From: Microseira wollei NIES-4236
Lineage (GTDB): Bacteria; Cyanobacteriota; Cyanobacteriia; Cyanobacteriales; Aerosakkonemataceae
Assembly (NCBI RefSeq): GCF_020521235.1
Contig: NZ_BLAY01000046.1
Coordinates: 1-58,612, forward strand
Direction of reading: 5' to 3'
Length of the DNA stretch: 58,612 bases
The notes under the pieces are model-generated. The model saw nothing but the letters and a program-made list of their open reading frames with translations, did not search any database and was not told the origin of the DNA. Position 1 is the first letter of the stretch. Each line of letters begins with the position of its first letter. Made by a program: the position numbers and the translations under genes. Of this stretch, positions 8,142 to 15,884 are shown piece by piece.

Positions 8142-8552
8142 TTATGGTAAAGTTTGAAATCCAGCTTGACTAAAATGATTATCTAAGGTTAAAGCTGTAA
8201 CAATCTCTCGTTCTTGCATAACGATAAATGATAAACAATCAGTGAGAGAGTAAGATTTATCTTTATGCTTTTGAAAATATTGCCATCCCCGATCAAATAA
8301 AGTTTGATCGATTTGGATTAATTCTATATCTGGGCTTTCCAATAAGCGATTCCCAACTTCAACTGCTTTATAATGAAGGTTTCGACTATTAAAAAAAGTG
8401 ACAACTTCATCAAAAACGTATGTTGTTGTTACTAAAAAAACGTTGGAGATTGCTAAAGTAGCCCAATTTTGTAATACCCGTTGATGGGCAGAGTCATTTT
8501 GAATTTCTAGAGATAGAATATAGCTTGTATCCAAAAAGTAGATTTTTTTCAT
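8142..8552 (-). CDS. PIN-domain ribonuclease toxin (VapC-like)
   Basis: A 136-residue PIN protein. The four acidic metal-site residues are in place: Asp8 in YFLDTSYIL, Glu49 in YVFDEVVTFF, Asp105 in SLTDCLSF and Asp124 in ALTLDNHF. PIN toxins cleave structured RNAs, commonly tRNA or rRNA, when freed from their antitoxin. The gene begins four bases inside the stop of the upstream small gene, the usual antitoxin-first order with translational coupling. The length is normal for the family. It appears intact. The cellular target cannot be predicted. Confidence 0.88.
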   Translation of the reverse strand: MKKIYFLDTSYILSLEIQNDSAHQRVLQNWATLAISNVFLVTTTYVFDEVVTFFNSRNLHYKAVEVGNRLLESPDIELIQIDQTLFDRGWQYFQKHKDKSYSLTDCLSFIVMQEREIVTALTLDNHFSQAGFQTLP

Positions 8553-8758
8553 GGGTTATACAGATAATAATCGTGGTTAATTGCGCCATCTTTTACATCA
8601 CATTCCACAGGATTTGAACCTAAATCCCAAATAGAAGATGTTTTCTTGATGCTGATAATAATAATTTTTCCCTCTTCTTGAATAATCTCAAACTCTTGGT
8701 TTTCTCCTAAGAGTTCTTTAGGGATTAATAAGCCTTGTTCTGTTGCTGTTAATTTCAT
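8549..8758 (-). CDS. AbrB-like antitoxin of the PIN toxin
   Basis: 69 residues. The N-terminal MKLTATEQGLLIPKELLGEN and EFEIIQEEGKIIII resemble the swapped-hairpin AbrB/SpoVT DNA-binding fold of VapB-type antitoxins. The remainder (WDLGSNPVECDVKDGAINHD) probably wraps the toxin. It overlaps the toxin gene by four bases. The complex likely represses its own promoter in the 8759-8900 spacer, which is AT-rich and includes ATATTAAATTTAAAAGG. Confidence 0.75.
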   Translation of the reverse strand: MKLTATEQGLLIPKELLGENQEFEIIQEEGKIIIISIKKTSSIWDLGSNPVECDVKDGAINHDYYLYNP

Positions 8759-8977
8759 GGTTAATTACTTCGGTTGATTTGCTGCAATCTATGGTACAAG
8801 CTTGTAGTTGAGCTTTAAATATTAAATTTAAAAGGTTTAGGGCTAAATGCTCAACTACAAACGAGTGGAGTAGAAATTACCTACTCTATTAATCTTAACT
8901 TACCTTAAGCAAAATTTACTCGTTAAAACAGCAGCAAATCCACCCCGCAACAGCAGTACCACCAGCAATACGACCAG

Positions 8978-9200
8978 GCGATCGCTATTGGGATTGGTGG
9001 ATGGGAGGGGATGCGATCGCGCCTGTGGGGAGATGGTGAGCGAGATCTTTTGGGATTGGTGGATGGGAGGGGATGCGATCGCATTTGTGGGGAGAGTGAG
9101 TGCGAAGTCTTTTGGAATTGGTGGTATTGAGAGCGATCGCACCTGTAGCTAGAGTGAGGGCGAAGTCTTTTAGGATTGGTGGAATTGAGAGCGATCGCAC
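8978..9200. repeat. Tandem HIP1-centred repeat, about 58-62 bp period
   Basis: HIP1 octamers GCGATCGC occur at 8978, 9013, 9075, 9133 and 9191. The last four are spaced 62, 58 and 58 bp. Each interval carries similar sequence, GTGGGGAGAGTGAGTGCGAA then TCTTTTGGGATTGGTGGA. Long open frames here have no start-region support and repeat with the array, so I do not call a gene. Confidence 0.8.
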
Positions 9201-9230
9201 CTGTGACCAGAGTAAGTGTATGTGAATAGC

Positions 9231-10277
9231 TTAATTTTTGTTTTCTAAATTAGGAGGTGGCGGTGGTAACTGAACATTACCTTCTACGGGAGTAAGTGTA
9301 TACTCTGACTTTTTAGACGCCTTGTTTGCCTCAATGATTTCAGTCATTGCCTCAATCAAGTGAGACTGAGTAACCCGCTTTTCTTCTTTGGGTTTATCTT
9401 CTCTGGCAGCAGCAACTACAGCTTGAAAAACAGCATTTTTGATGTCCCTTCCAGAAATTTGGTCAAACTGTTTCGCCAGTTCCTCAAAGTTTACTGACCG
9501 ATCTAGGGGAAGCTTACTGGGAATTTGAGCTTGCCAAATTTTGACTCGCGCTGCTTCATCCGGTAACTCAAACTCAACTTTCCATCGAATTCTACTTATA
9601 AAAGCAGGGTCATAGTTACGGATTAAGTTAGTCGCAAAAATTACAATTCCTTCGTATGAAGAAAGTTGCACGAGCATCACACTACGGGTTAAGTTAACTG
9701 CTGTGTCAGTTGACTGGGTAACGCTTTCAAGACGCTTTCCTAAGAAAGAATCTGCTTCATCGAAGAATAAAACTGCATTCTGTTTGCTAGCAAACTCAAA
9801 AGCTTTAGCAATATTTTTTGGAGTATCGCCAACATACTTAGACTCAAGTTGTTGGTAGGGTACAACTAAGATTTTCTTGTTCAGCGCATGAGCTAGCGCC
9901 TCAGCCGTAATAGTTTTACCTGTACCAGGAGGCCCAGAAAAGTTGATGGATAAAGCTTTATCTAGCTTGTGCTTCTCACTCATTCCCCACTCATTGAATA
10001 TTAAATCTTGATACTGAATTTCAGCCAACATTAAATCAACCATATTTCTAGTTTTATGCGGTATCACCACATCATCTATAGTGTATTTAGCTTCTCTGAG
10101 GTATGGGCTAAAATCTATGGATGATTCTGAAGCTTTGTTGCCATTCTGTTCTTGGTTGGCTGGGCGATTTACTTCATTGTCTATCAAACTATACTCCGCA
10201 TCATCTTTGCCATTGTTAGAGGTGGGGTTTTCTCCAGCAGCTTCCCGAAAAGCTGCTAATTTATCAACTCGCGGCAT
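9231..10277 (-). CDS. AAA+ ATPase of an uncharacterised five-gene operon
   Basis: 348 residues. The N-terminal 60 are polar and low-complexity; an AAA+ module follows: Walker A GPPGTGKT at 115-122, Walker B AVLFFDEAD at 168-176, sensor 1 FATN at 214-217, arginine finger region SRIRWK at 228-233, and SGRDIK at 275-280 as in classical AAA proteins. ESKYVGDTPKNIAKAF at 145-160 is a pore/second-region signature of Cdc48/FtsH-like remodelling ATPases. The upstream block YQDLIFNEWGMSEKH resembles AAA proteins that travel with contractile injection systems, but no tail genes are present. No protease domain follows. It is the last gene of the minus-strand operon 12216-9231. Role inferred: remodelling or loading of the small partner proteins. 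Confidence 0.85.
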   Translation of the reverse strand: MPRVDKLAAFREAAGENPTSNNGKDDAEYSLIDNEVNRPANQEQNGNKASESSIDFSPYLREAKYTIDDVVIPHKTRNMVDLMLAEIQYQDLIFNEWGMSEKHKLDKALSINFSGPPGTGKTITAEALAHALNKKILVVPYQQLESKYVGDTPKNIAKAFEFASKQNAVLFFDEADSFLGKRLESVTQSTDTAVNLTRSVMLVQLSSYEGIVIFATNLIRNYDPAFISRIRWKVEFELPDEAARVKIWQAQIPSKLPLDRSVNFEELAKQFDQISGRDIKNAVFQAVVAAAREDKPKEEKRVTQSHLIEAMTEIIEANKASKKSEYTLTPVEGNVQLPPPPPNLENKN

Positions 10278-10316
10278 GATTTGTTACCTAGATTATCAAC
10301 ATCAACTCAACAATGA

Positions 10317-10718
10317 TTAATCCCAATTGGTCAAAGACATGACTTCAGCTTGCGACCTGGTTTCAGGGAAATCCTTATTGTCCCCCTTAAATTTAAAGAC
10401 TTGTGACGGTTTACTTTCAACATGCTGGGGATCCCAAATTTCCATAATGATTTCATCTGGGTCTTTTCCAGCGTACAAGATCGCATATAAAGTGGTTTCT
10501 AGTCCAAATTGTTCGATGAGAATAGGTGCGATCTTGCTAGGCCAGATCGCAGCTAATTTTTCCCAGATATCTAAAGAGTTTTTAGAAGGTTTATCACCCC
10601 CAAAAAGGCGAGGCATAAAATCCAAGCCTTTACCTTTTTCACGCTGAGGTGTTTCCCTTTTATCATCAGGATACCAAGCATCTAAGTTTCTGTTTCGCGG
10701 TGGCTCGCTTCGTGGCAT
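10317..10718 (-). CDS. Small protein with IMEIWDP/SKPSQVFK tail, paralogue 1
   Basis: 133 residues, family not recognised. A polar, basic N terminus (MPRSEPPRNRNLDAWYPDD) is followed by a weakly hydrophobic stretch (KIAPILIEQFGLETTLYAILYAG) and a C-terminal block EIIMEIWDP, then SKPSQVFKFK, ending RSQAEVMSLTNWD. The same block, in the same order, ends the protein at 11379-11750; about half of the last 60 residues are identical. The opening MPR and polar leader resemble the AAA protein downstream, 39 bp away. The repeated tail may be a common docking element for the ATPase or for another subunit. No catalytic motif is visible. Confidence 0.75.
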   Translation of the reverse strand: MPRSEPPRNRNLDAWYPDDKRETPQREKGKGLDFMPRLFGGDKPSKNSLDIWEKLAAIWPSKIAPILIEQFGLETTLYAILYAGKDPDEIIMEIWDPQHVESKPSQVFKFKGDNKDFPETRSQAEVMSLTNWD

Positions 10719-10854
10719 AGCAATAACCTCTTGTAGTCAAATAAAAGTTCAATTTTGACCCATTTTATGGATTTCAATCAATCTGGATAATTAAGGCATT
10801 AAAAAACAGATTTCGTTTCATTTTGCCATAATCATCTACGCTATCAGTCATTTT
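10719..10854. other. Intra-operon spacer
   Basis: 136 bp of AT-rich sequence between the 165-residue gene and paralogue 1, the longest gap in the operon. It could hold an internal promoter or processing site, but no defined hairpin or -35/-10 pair stands out. Confidence 0.4.
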
Positions 10855-11352
10855 TTATACAAACTTGGCAAAGGGGTTATCAGCCAAGATATCTGGCAGT
10901 TCTGGTGGTGCAATGAAATCCCTGAATAGCGGACTAAATAGTTTCTCAGCCATTTCCTTCCATCGGTCGTATTCTCGACCTGTTAACTCGTTATCAAGCA
11001 CATAGATTCTTTCTAACTTAGAAGAAAGAACATTTGAGCTAATTTTTAAATCGCCTTTATCAATCTTTGGAACAGCATACCCCCTTTCAGCGTCGCCGAT
11101 CTCTGTGTCGTATAGCCAGATCTTGATGTATTCAAAATTACAGTCGGGTATACGGCGACTCTGACGGAATATTTTCCTGACAATTAAATCATCAAAGAAT
11201 TGTTGAACTTTTTCGCTGACAACACATTCATTATTCTTTAGTTTTTGACCTGGTAATCCCAACAGTTCGATGCTTCTTAAACTGCCCTCACGTTCAGGAG
11301 AACGAAAGCCTATTTCCAGAAAAACTCTTTCGGCATTATTTTTATTTAGCAT
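10855..11352 (-). CDS. Unrecognised 165-residue operon protein
   Basis: No family recognised. The protein looks soluble, mixed alpha/beta, with FLEIGFRSPEREGSLRSIEL near the start and EYIKIWLYDTEIGDAERGYA near residues 84-103. A C-terminal acidic helix (GREYDRWKEMAEKLFSPLF) leads to a PPELPDILADNPFAKFV tail. No transmembrane segment or signal peptide. It begins 26 bp after the stop of paralogue 2, so it belongs to the same transcript. Retention between the two tail-sharing paralogues suggests a structural or adaptor role, but nothing in the sequence proves it. Confidence 0.7.
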   Translation of the reverse strand: MLNKNNAERVFLEIGFRSPEREGSLRSIELLGLPGQKLKNNECVVSEKVQQFFDDLIVRKIFRQSRRIPDCNFEYIKIWLYDTEIGDAERGYAVPKIDKGDLKISSNVLSSKLERIYVLDNELTGREYDRWKEMAEKLFSPLFRDFIAPPELPDILADNPFAKFV

Positions 11353-11378
11353 ACTTTAACCTCTGTTTTTCTAATCTT

Positions 11379-11750
11379 CTAGTTCCAATCTTCAATCAGC
11401 AATGTTTGAGCTTCTGACCGTTTAGGCAGTGGTGTGTTTTGAGGTGCTTGCTTCAACTTGAAAACTTGTGAGGGCTTGCTGTTAACATATCTAGGATCCC
11501 AAATTTCCATTATCGTCTCGCCTAGCACTGAGCCAGCGTAGAAGATAACATACAAAATAGATGCAAATCCAAAGGCTGCTGTTAAAACACTGGCAATTGC
11601 AGTTTCCCAAAGTTTTTGTAAGCCAGTAAATAGGGCTTTCAAAAAAGCTGTTAGCTTTTCTGCTAACCAGGTTGTTACATCACGCAACCAGTTAAAAACC
11701 TCGCTTGCTAATCTATCTAACTGGCTACCTAACCATGTAAAAAAGCCCAT
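11379..11750 (-). CDS. Amphipathic membrane-associated protein, paralogue 2
   Basis: 123 residues. The first 50 are strongly amphipathic and tryptophan/leucine-rich (FTWLGSQLDRLASEVFNWLR, TTWLAEKLTAFLKALFTGLQ), followed by a hydrophobic helix at about 53-72 (ASVLTAAFGFASILYVIFYAG). The tail carries ETIMEIWDP, then SKPSQVFKLK, and ends EAQTLLIEDWN, shared with the protein at 10317-10718. The N-terminal layout suggests membrane insertion or pore lining, with the conserved tail exposed. It lies 37 bp downstream of the 142-residue gene. Family not recognised; membrane association is inferred from composition only. Confidence 0.75.
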   Translation of the reverse strand: MGFFTWLGSQLDRLASEVFNWLRDVTTWLAEKLTAFLKALFTGLQKLWETAIASVLTAAFGFASILYVIFYAGSVLGETIMEIWDPRYVNSKPSQVFKLKQAPQNTPLPKRSEAQTLLIEDWN

Positions 11751-11787
11751 CTTCTTTCCTCTTTAAATCATTTAGTCTGGCTCTAGT

Positions 11788-12216
11788 TCACAGTTTTAGC
11801 TCAGTGACTATCGGATTTTGGACGCTAGGCAACTGAGCTTCATTTCCTGGTGGTAGTTCTCCGATTTTGAAGGGGACAGAACGACCTTGTGATAAACTCG
11901 GATCTACAAAGACAACAAATACTTCTAAACCATCCCTAAAAACAGCTACCAACCACTCTCGACGATATCCAATTTCTTGACGCAAGTAATACTCAATCTC
12001 AGACCAGTTGTTGTCTAATATTTGAGCTATACTCGCCAAACAATATTCAGTAGCTTCTGTTACATATCCCCAAATTGCTCTAGTGGCAGCAACAAGGTTT
12101 TTCCATAACTCAGCAAAGGCTCTTGAAAGAGCATCAATAATCGCAGCAACCCCATAACCCACCGCTGCACCAAGAATGAATCCGGCAGCAGCTTGCAATA
12201 AAAGATCCCAGACCAT
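11788..12216 (-). CDS. Glycine-zipper membrane protein, first gene of operon
   Basis: 142 residues. Residues about 5-28 form a glycine-zipper hydrophobic helix (AAAGFILGAAVGYGVAAI), a motif common in membrane pores and in proteins that oligomerise in bilayers. Tryptophan-rich amphipathic helices follow (FAELWKNLVAATRAIWGYV), then YLRQEIGYRREWLVAVFRDG and a beta-like segment LEVFVVFVDPSLSQ. Family not recognised. It heads the minus-strand operon and faces the divergent HTH gene across 395 bp. Together with paralogue 2 it makes membrane perturbation a reasonable hypothesis for the operon. Confidence 0.72.
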   Translation of the reverse strand: MVWDLLLQAAAGFILGAAVGYGVAAIIDALSRAFAELWKNLVAATRAIWGYVTEATEYCLASIAQILDNNWSEIEYYLRQEIGYRREWLVAVFRDGLEVFVVFVDPSLSQGRSVPFKIGELPPGNEAQLPSVQNPIVTELKL

Positions 12217-12611
12217 TGCTCGTTACTCCAGCGAGCGCATCAGTTAATTAGAGCGAACTATATTGGTAGATTTCCTAGTAGAAACGCACGCCAGAAAGGT
12301 GGATGTTGCTCGCTCGCGGAACGATCGCATACTGCTCATCCCGCCGCTATGCAATGTCTCGCGAATTTCTACCTTTGATCTGGCTTAAGCCCCAACTTTG
12401 ATGCGAAAAGTCGGAGATTGTTGCAAATATTTACGTTGGTTTGATGCCCGTGACTCTGATTACACCCTGAGAAGCACCCATTAGCCTTACTTCTCATCAA
12501 GCTCAACCGTGTTGGTTATTACCATACTAAACTAGCTATACTTAGTAAACACCTAACTGGCACTATAATTTTAGTTAGTATTACGTTATCAATTTATCCA
12601 GACATCCTGCA
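12217..12611. promoter_or_regulatory. Divergent control region between AAA operon and HTH gene
   Basis: 395 bp without a gene. Close to the HTH gene it becomes AT-rich, with TACTAA at about 12524 and TTAGTA at about 12541 as an inverted pair around TAGCTA, and a further TTTTAGTTAGTATTA near 12569-12583. These could be operator half-sites for the divergent HTH protein. The left half contains HIP1-like CGATCGC and no clear promoter. The assignment is by position and symmetry only. Confidence 0.4.
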
Positions 12612-13124
12612 ATGGCTAACGACGAGATGTTTGCAGAGGCTGCACATAACTGGGATTTGGAAAGGCTATACCAAGATCTGGCAGAAGCCAAGCGGCAAGT
12701 GTCTCCTCGCGCTAGAAAGGGACTGACGGAGCGGGAAAAGCTTTATCTACGCGGGTTACTGTGCGGTTACAGTCCGGCTGAAATGGCTCGCAAGCTGATT
12801 CAGAGTCCCAAGGGTGTTGAGGTTTATGTGTGCAAAACTTTATATCAGTACTTTAAAAGAATGGTAGATATACCGAATGAAACTAAAGTAAGTAACTGGA
12901 GAAATATTAATAACTCACTAGAAGAAGCAGGATATAAAACTAAGTCGTCTACTAAATCTAAATCAAATAATTCTTTGCAGATAGAGCCATTAGTAAAGAT
13001 AGTTAATATAGGTGTGGTTCAAAATAATCAAGATACAGTAACAATTGACATTAACATTCGAGTCTCGCTTCCCTCAGCTTCAGAAAACCAAGGAACAGAG
13101 GACTTAGATTCAGGGGATTCCTAA
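12612..13124 (+). CDS. HTH protein of the cyanobacterial signalling/conflict type
   Basis: 170 residues. Residues about 38-88 (LTEREKLYLRGLLCGYSPAE, then MARKLIQSPKGVEVYVCKTL) match the LuxR-like helix-turn-helix usually found at the N terminus of large cyanobacterial NB-ARC, CHAT, vWA-MoxR-associated or TPR proteins. Here that domain is a free-standing short protein followed by a serine/lysine linker and a beta-rich segment (VKIVNIGVVQNNQDTVTIDI). It is transcribed away from the AAA operon and is the obvious candidate regulator or sensor for it. No other effector domain is present. The linker is low-complexity (KSSTKSKSNNS). Confidence 0.7.
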   Translation: MANDEMFAEAAHNWDLERLYQDLAEAKRQVSPRARKGLTEREKLYLRGLLCGYSPAEMARKLIQSPKGVEVYVCKTLYQYFKRMVDIPNETKVSNWRNINNSLEEAGYKTKSSTKSKSNNSLQIEPLVKIVNIGVVQNNQDTVTIDINIRVSLPSASENQGTEDLDSGDS

Positions 13125-13265
13125 TGCAGCGCGATCGCACGCACCCGAAACGCGATCGCATCCCCATCTGACATGCGATCGCAAGCCTATCTAAATTTCT
13201 AGGGCTAAGCTATCCTCAAAGTATAGAGATATAAAAGACAAGCGAATAGGAGGAAAGCGATCGCC

Positions 13266-13568
13266 ATGCCAGCGACTGAAATTGATATCAGTACATTGAT
13301 TACTCGTACACCTGGCTTGCACGGGGGTTGTCCTCATATTACAGGCAAAGGCGTTACCGTTCGACGCATCGTATTGTGGTATAAACGAGGACTCAATGCA
13401 GAGGAAATCTCTGACCGCATTGGACATTTAAACCTTGCCGAGGTTTATGCTGCACTGGCATATTACCATGCAAACAAAGAAGAGATTGAAGCTGACTTAG
13501 CTGCCCAAGCTGCTGAAGCGAAACGCCTGGAACTGTTCTACGAACAAAATACTAACAACCAAACATGA
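13266..13568 (+). CDS. DUF433 antitoxin, module 1
   Basis: 100 residues with the DUF433 winged-helix core: GCPHITGKGVTVRRIVLWYK near 25-44, a helix-turn-helix GLNAEEISDRIGHLNLAEVY near 46-65, and ALAYYHANKEEIEADL. DUF433 proteins (VapB45-like) neutralise DUF5615 toxins and autoregulate. It overlaps the toxin gene by four bases. AGGAGGAAAGCG precedes the ATG, a strong ribosome-binding site that supports this start. Length and order are normal. Confidence 0.85.
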   Translation: MPATEIDISTLITRTPGLHGGCPHITGKGVTVRRIVLWYKRGLNAEEISDRIGHLNLAEVYAALAYYHANKEEIEADLAAQAAEAKRLELFYEQNTNNQT

Positions 13569-13933
13569 GTGCCATTCGTCTATACATCGATGAAGATTCA
13601 ATGGATAAAGATTTAATCCGCGCATTGCGAGCCAGGAATGTTGATGTCATTACCGTTCTAGAAACTGAGACAGAAGGGCAACTTGATGAAGAACAACTGA
13701 ATTTAGCAACATCCCAAAACCGAGTGCTATACAGTCACAACATTGCTGACTTCTGTCAGCTACATACAGAATTTATCGCTGAAGGTAAAACCCATGCAGG
13801 AATAGCCTTGTTGTCACAAGATTATTCAATCGGCGAACAATTACGCGCCATTTTAGGATTGATCGCTACTAAAACCGCCGAAGAGATGCAAAATCAATTG
13901 GAATTTCTGAGCAAGTATTTGAGAAACGGTTAG
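13565..13933 (+). CDS. DUF5615 PIN-like toxin, module 1
   Basis: 122 residues with the Mut7-C/DUF5615 PIN-like fold: RLYIDEDSMDKDLIRALR at 5-22 supplies the N-terminal acidic cluster, and VLYSHNIADFCQLH supplies the second motif, normally (T/S)xDxDF-like. AGIALLSQDYSIGEQLRAIL follows. Such proteins are predicted RNases. The second motif has His-Asn where many relatives have an acidic residue, so activity is not certain. The gene is co-translated with the DUF433 gene. Confidence 0.82.
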   Translation: MSAIRLYIDEDSMDKDLIRALRARNVDVITVLETETEGQLDEEQLNLATSQNRVLYSHNIADFCQLHTEFIAEGKTHAGIALLSQDYSIGEQLRAILGLIATKTAEEMQNQLEFLSKYLRNG

Positions 13934-13996
13934 TTATTCTTGTATAAAGATCGCGATCGCATATCCTAATTGACGCGATCGCATCCCAGCAATCCC

Positions 13997-14356
13997 CTAA
14001 TATGGAATCCAATCTATCTTATCAATCCATTCTTCAGCCTCGGTAGTCTCCCAAATCAGAAAAAGAGTTTCTGCCCAACTGCGTATTGTCCCACTTGGAC
14101 GCAACCAAATCACTCCCCAACTATGTCCACCTGTTGCCCAATGGTCTTCCAAATGCCCAGGAATACTTCTGCGGTTATCTGTCACCAACAATCTTTGCGA
14201 TAATTCTAGATACTGCAACAGTTCTGGATCTAATGTTCCTAGCGGTGGTGTATCTGACTCGCCCACACGCAGAATATCTATCCCTGGGTTGAGGCGTAAA
14301 ACCGCAGATTGCAGCTTAGGCGATAAGTTTTCATCTATTAAAAAACGTATTTTCAC
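13997..14356 (-). CDS. DUF5615 PIN-like toxin, module 2
   Basis: 119 residues. FLIDENLSPKLQSAVLRL at 5-22 and LLVTDNRRSIPGHL are the two acidic PIN-like motifs, both well conserved here. The C-terminal WGVIWLRPSGTIRSWAETLF is typical. It overlaps the DUF433 gene at 14353 by four bases on the minus strand. It converges with the unrelated-sequence module 1 across a 63-bp HIP1-containing spacer, so the two toxin genes face each other tail to tail. Confidence 0.85.
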   Translation of the reverse strand: MKIRFLIDENLSPKLQSAVLRLNPGIDILRVGESDTPPLGTLDPELLQYLELSQRLLVTDNRRSIPGHLEDHWATGGHSWGVIWLRPSGTIRSWAETLFLIWETTEAEEWIDKIDWIPY

Positions 14357-14685
14357 GACCGATTTAGCAACTCCTGTTCTCGTTGCGCTTTTATTGCTCT
14401 CAAACGTTGTGCAAAAGGTGGCAGATTAGCTAACCATTCTTGATAGCGTTGTTCCCGCCACCTCGCCAACCGCAACATATAAGCATCCATCTCGGCACGA
14501 TTGTGCAAATAATAGGTAATCGTTGCGTGAACCTTTTCCAAATTCAAGGTAGGCAACTCTTCCAGAATCTGTTCTGGCGAATATCCTTGCAGGTAATAAT
14601 CAATCACATCGTCAATGCCGATGCGATGTCCTTTGATCCGGATGTCATCTGGATCTAAAAATTCAAAATAATCTTCTAGTTGCAT
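14353..14685 (-). CDS. DUF433 antitoxin, module 2
   Basis: 110 residues: IRIKGHRIGIDDVIDYYLQG near 15-34, YSPEQILEELPTLNLEKVHA as the DNA-binding helices, and TITYYLHNRAEMDAYM. The long basic C-terminal helix (RWREQRYQEWLANLPPFAQR) is extended relative to module 1 and probably covers the toxin. Upstream (14686-14770) is AT-rich promoter sequence. The two DUF433 proteins are clearly different, so this is not a recent duplication. Confidence 0.82.
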   Translation of the reverse strand: MQLEDYFEFLDPDDIRIKGHRIGIDDVIDYYLQGYSPEQILEELPTLNLEKVHATITYYLHNRAEMDAYMLRLARWREQRYQEWLANLPPFAQRLRAIKAQREQELLNRS

Positions 14686-14772
14686 TTCTCTACCTCTGCT
14701 GAATGTTTAATACTATCTTACCTCAAATACTTGGTAGCTATTTGCTAATTTATAGGCGCGCGATCGCTCTCA

Positions 14773-14907
14773 TATCATGTCGGGTTGCATCGGTAGCTTC
14801 AGCCGGGGCGGGTTTAACGAAATATCTCGTGGTTCCATAGATTGGTTGGTAAAACCCGCCCCTACAACATCAAAAATTATACAATACCATTGCTACCGCA
14901 CGCGATA
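14773..14907. mobile_element. Family B miniature element (copy B1)
   Basis: A 135-bp element with ends TATCATGTCG and CGCGATA, flanked by a 3-bp direct repeat TCA (14770-14772 and 14908-14910). Inside is the dispersed GGGGCGGGTTTAACGAAATA ... AAAACCCGCCCC inverted repeat. Other copies: 16442-16600, 54720-54818, 54849-54974, 56447-56536. Confidence 0.8.
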
Positions 14908-14971
14908 TCAATTAGTCAAAAAAACCCAGTGCTAAAATGATTGAAAAATCAATACATCTGGAGACTGCCCT

Positions 14972-15778
14972 ATGCCCTCACCCTTTCCCGGAATGGACCC
15001 CTACTTAGAACACCCCGATTTTTGGCAGGAAACTCACCATTGGTTAATTTCCCTGATTGCGGAATCCCTAGTTCCTCAAATTCGCCCTAAATATGAGATC
15101 GCGATTGAAAAACGCATCTATGAAATTAACGATACCAACGACAATAACGGCGACTCGCTATTAGTTGGCATTCCCGATGTCGCGATTAAACGCCAACCTA
15201 ATAACCCCAATGTTCCCACCAGTTCGGTTGCTACTTTAACTACAACTGTTCCTACTACTGTCAAAGTCCCAATGCCTGAAAAAATTAAACAGGCTTACCT
15301 GGAAGTGCGAGAAATGGCAACTAGACAAGTTGTGACGGCGATTGAAATCCTCTCCCCAGTTAACAAACGCAATGGAGAAGGACGAATCACTTACCTCAAA
15401 AAACGCCAGAGTATTTTAGGCAGTTTAACCCATTTGATTGAAATAGATTTGCTGCGAGGATGGCAATCTATGCCAATACTTAACAATCCCATTCAAAGCG
15501 ATTATCGTGTTTTAGTCAGTCGCAGCGATCGCCGCCCCTTTGCCGAACTTTATCCTTTCAATCTGCGCGACTCTTTACCTGTATTTCTGCTTCCTTTGCG
15601 CGAGGAAGATGTAGAACCTATTGTTAATTTACCAGAGTTGCTTACAGGTATTTACGATCGCGCAGGCTACGATTATCGCATCGATTATCATCAAGAACCC
15701 GTCCCGCCTCTATCAGAACAAGATATGGTTTGGGCAAACGAACTGTTACGCGAAAAAGGTCTGCGGGATAATTGCTAA
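14972..15778 (+). CDS. DUF4058 family protein
   Basis: 268 residues of a family common in filamentous cyanobacteria and of unknown function. The hallmark N terminus PSPFPGMDPYLEHPDFW is at 2-18. Other typical blocks are YEIAIEKRIYEI, VVTAIEILSPVNKRNGEGR, YRVLVSRSDRRPFAELYPF and GYDYRIDYHQEPVPPL. The VTAIEILSP-N-K pattern with its acidic residue and lysine resembles a nuclease-like core, but catalysis is unproven. It is single and monocistronic, followed directly by a heptamer repeat tract. Confidence 0.88.
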   Translation: MPSPFPGMDPYLEHPDFWQETHHWLISLIAESLVPQIRPKYEIAIEKRIYEINDTNDNNGDSLLVGIPDVAIKRQPNNPNVPTSSVATLTTTVPTTVKVPMPEKIKQAYLEVREMATRQVVTAIEILSPVNKRNGEGRITYLKKRQSILGSLTHLIEIDLLRGWQSMPILNNPIQSDYRVLVSRSDRRPFAELYPFNLRDSLPVFLLPLREEDVEPIVNLPELLTGIYDRAGYDYRIDYHQEPVPPLSEQDMVWANELLREKGLRDNC

Positions 15779-15801
15779 TTGCTAATTGCTAATTGCTAAC
15801 T
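15773..15801. repeat. Heptameric tandem repeat (TTGCTAA)n
   Basis: About four units of AATTGCTAATTGCTAATTGC type start at the stop codon of the DUF4058 gene. The same class occurs at 4050-4072, 21577-21611, 23689-23710, 26475-26506, 35022-35070, 39380-39427, 39534-39562, 44582-44606 and 56635-56662, mostly just downstream of genes. Confidence 0.9.
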
Positions 15802-15884
15802 GGGTGTTTATTAATGAAGGGGGCGGGGTGTGCGATCGCTCTCGACTCATGTAAAATTAATCGATACATTGTATAATCTATTGT

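Noticed and set aside
8900-9200. Minus-strand frames in the HIP1-centred array
   Set aside because: Their protein sequences repeat with the DNA units (IPPIPKDFAL and similar), an artefact of tandem repetition.
9231-12216. Contractile injection system
   Set aside because: The AAA protein resembles those companions, but there is no sheath, tube, baseplate or spike gene.
12612-13124. Interpretation of the HTH gene as a complete NB-ARC or vWA-type effector
   Set aside because: Only the N-terminal HTH is present; no nucleotide-binding or effector domain follows.
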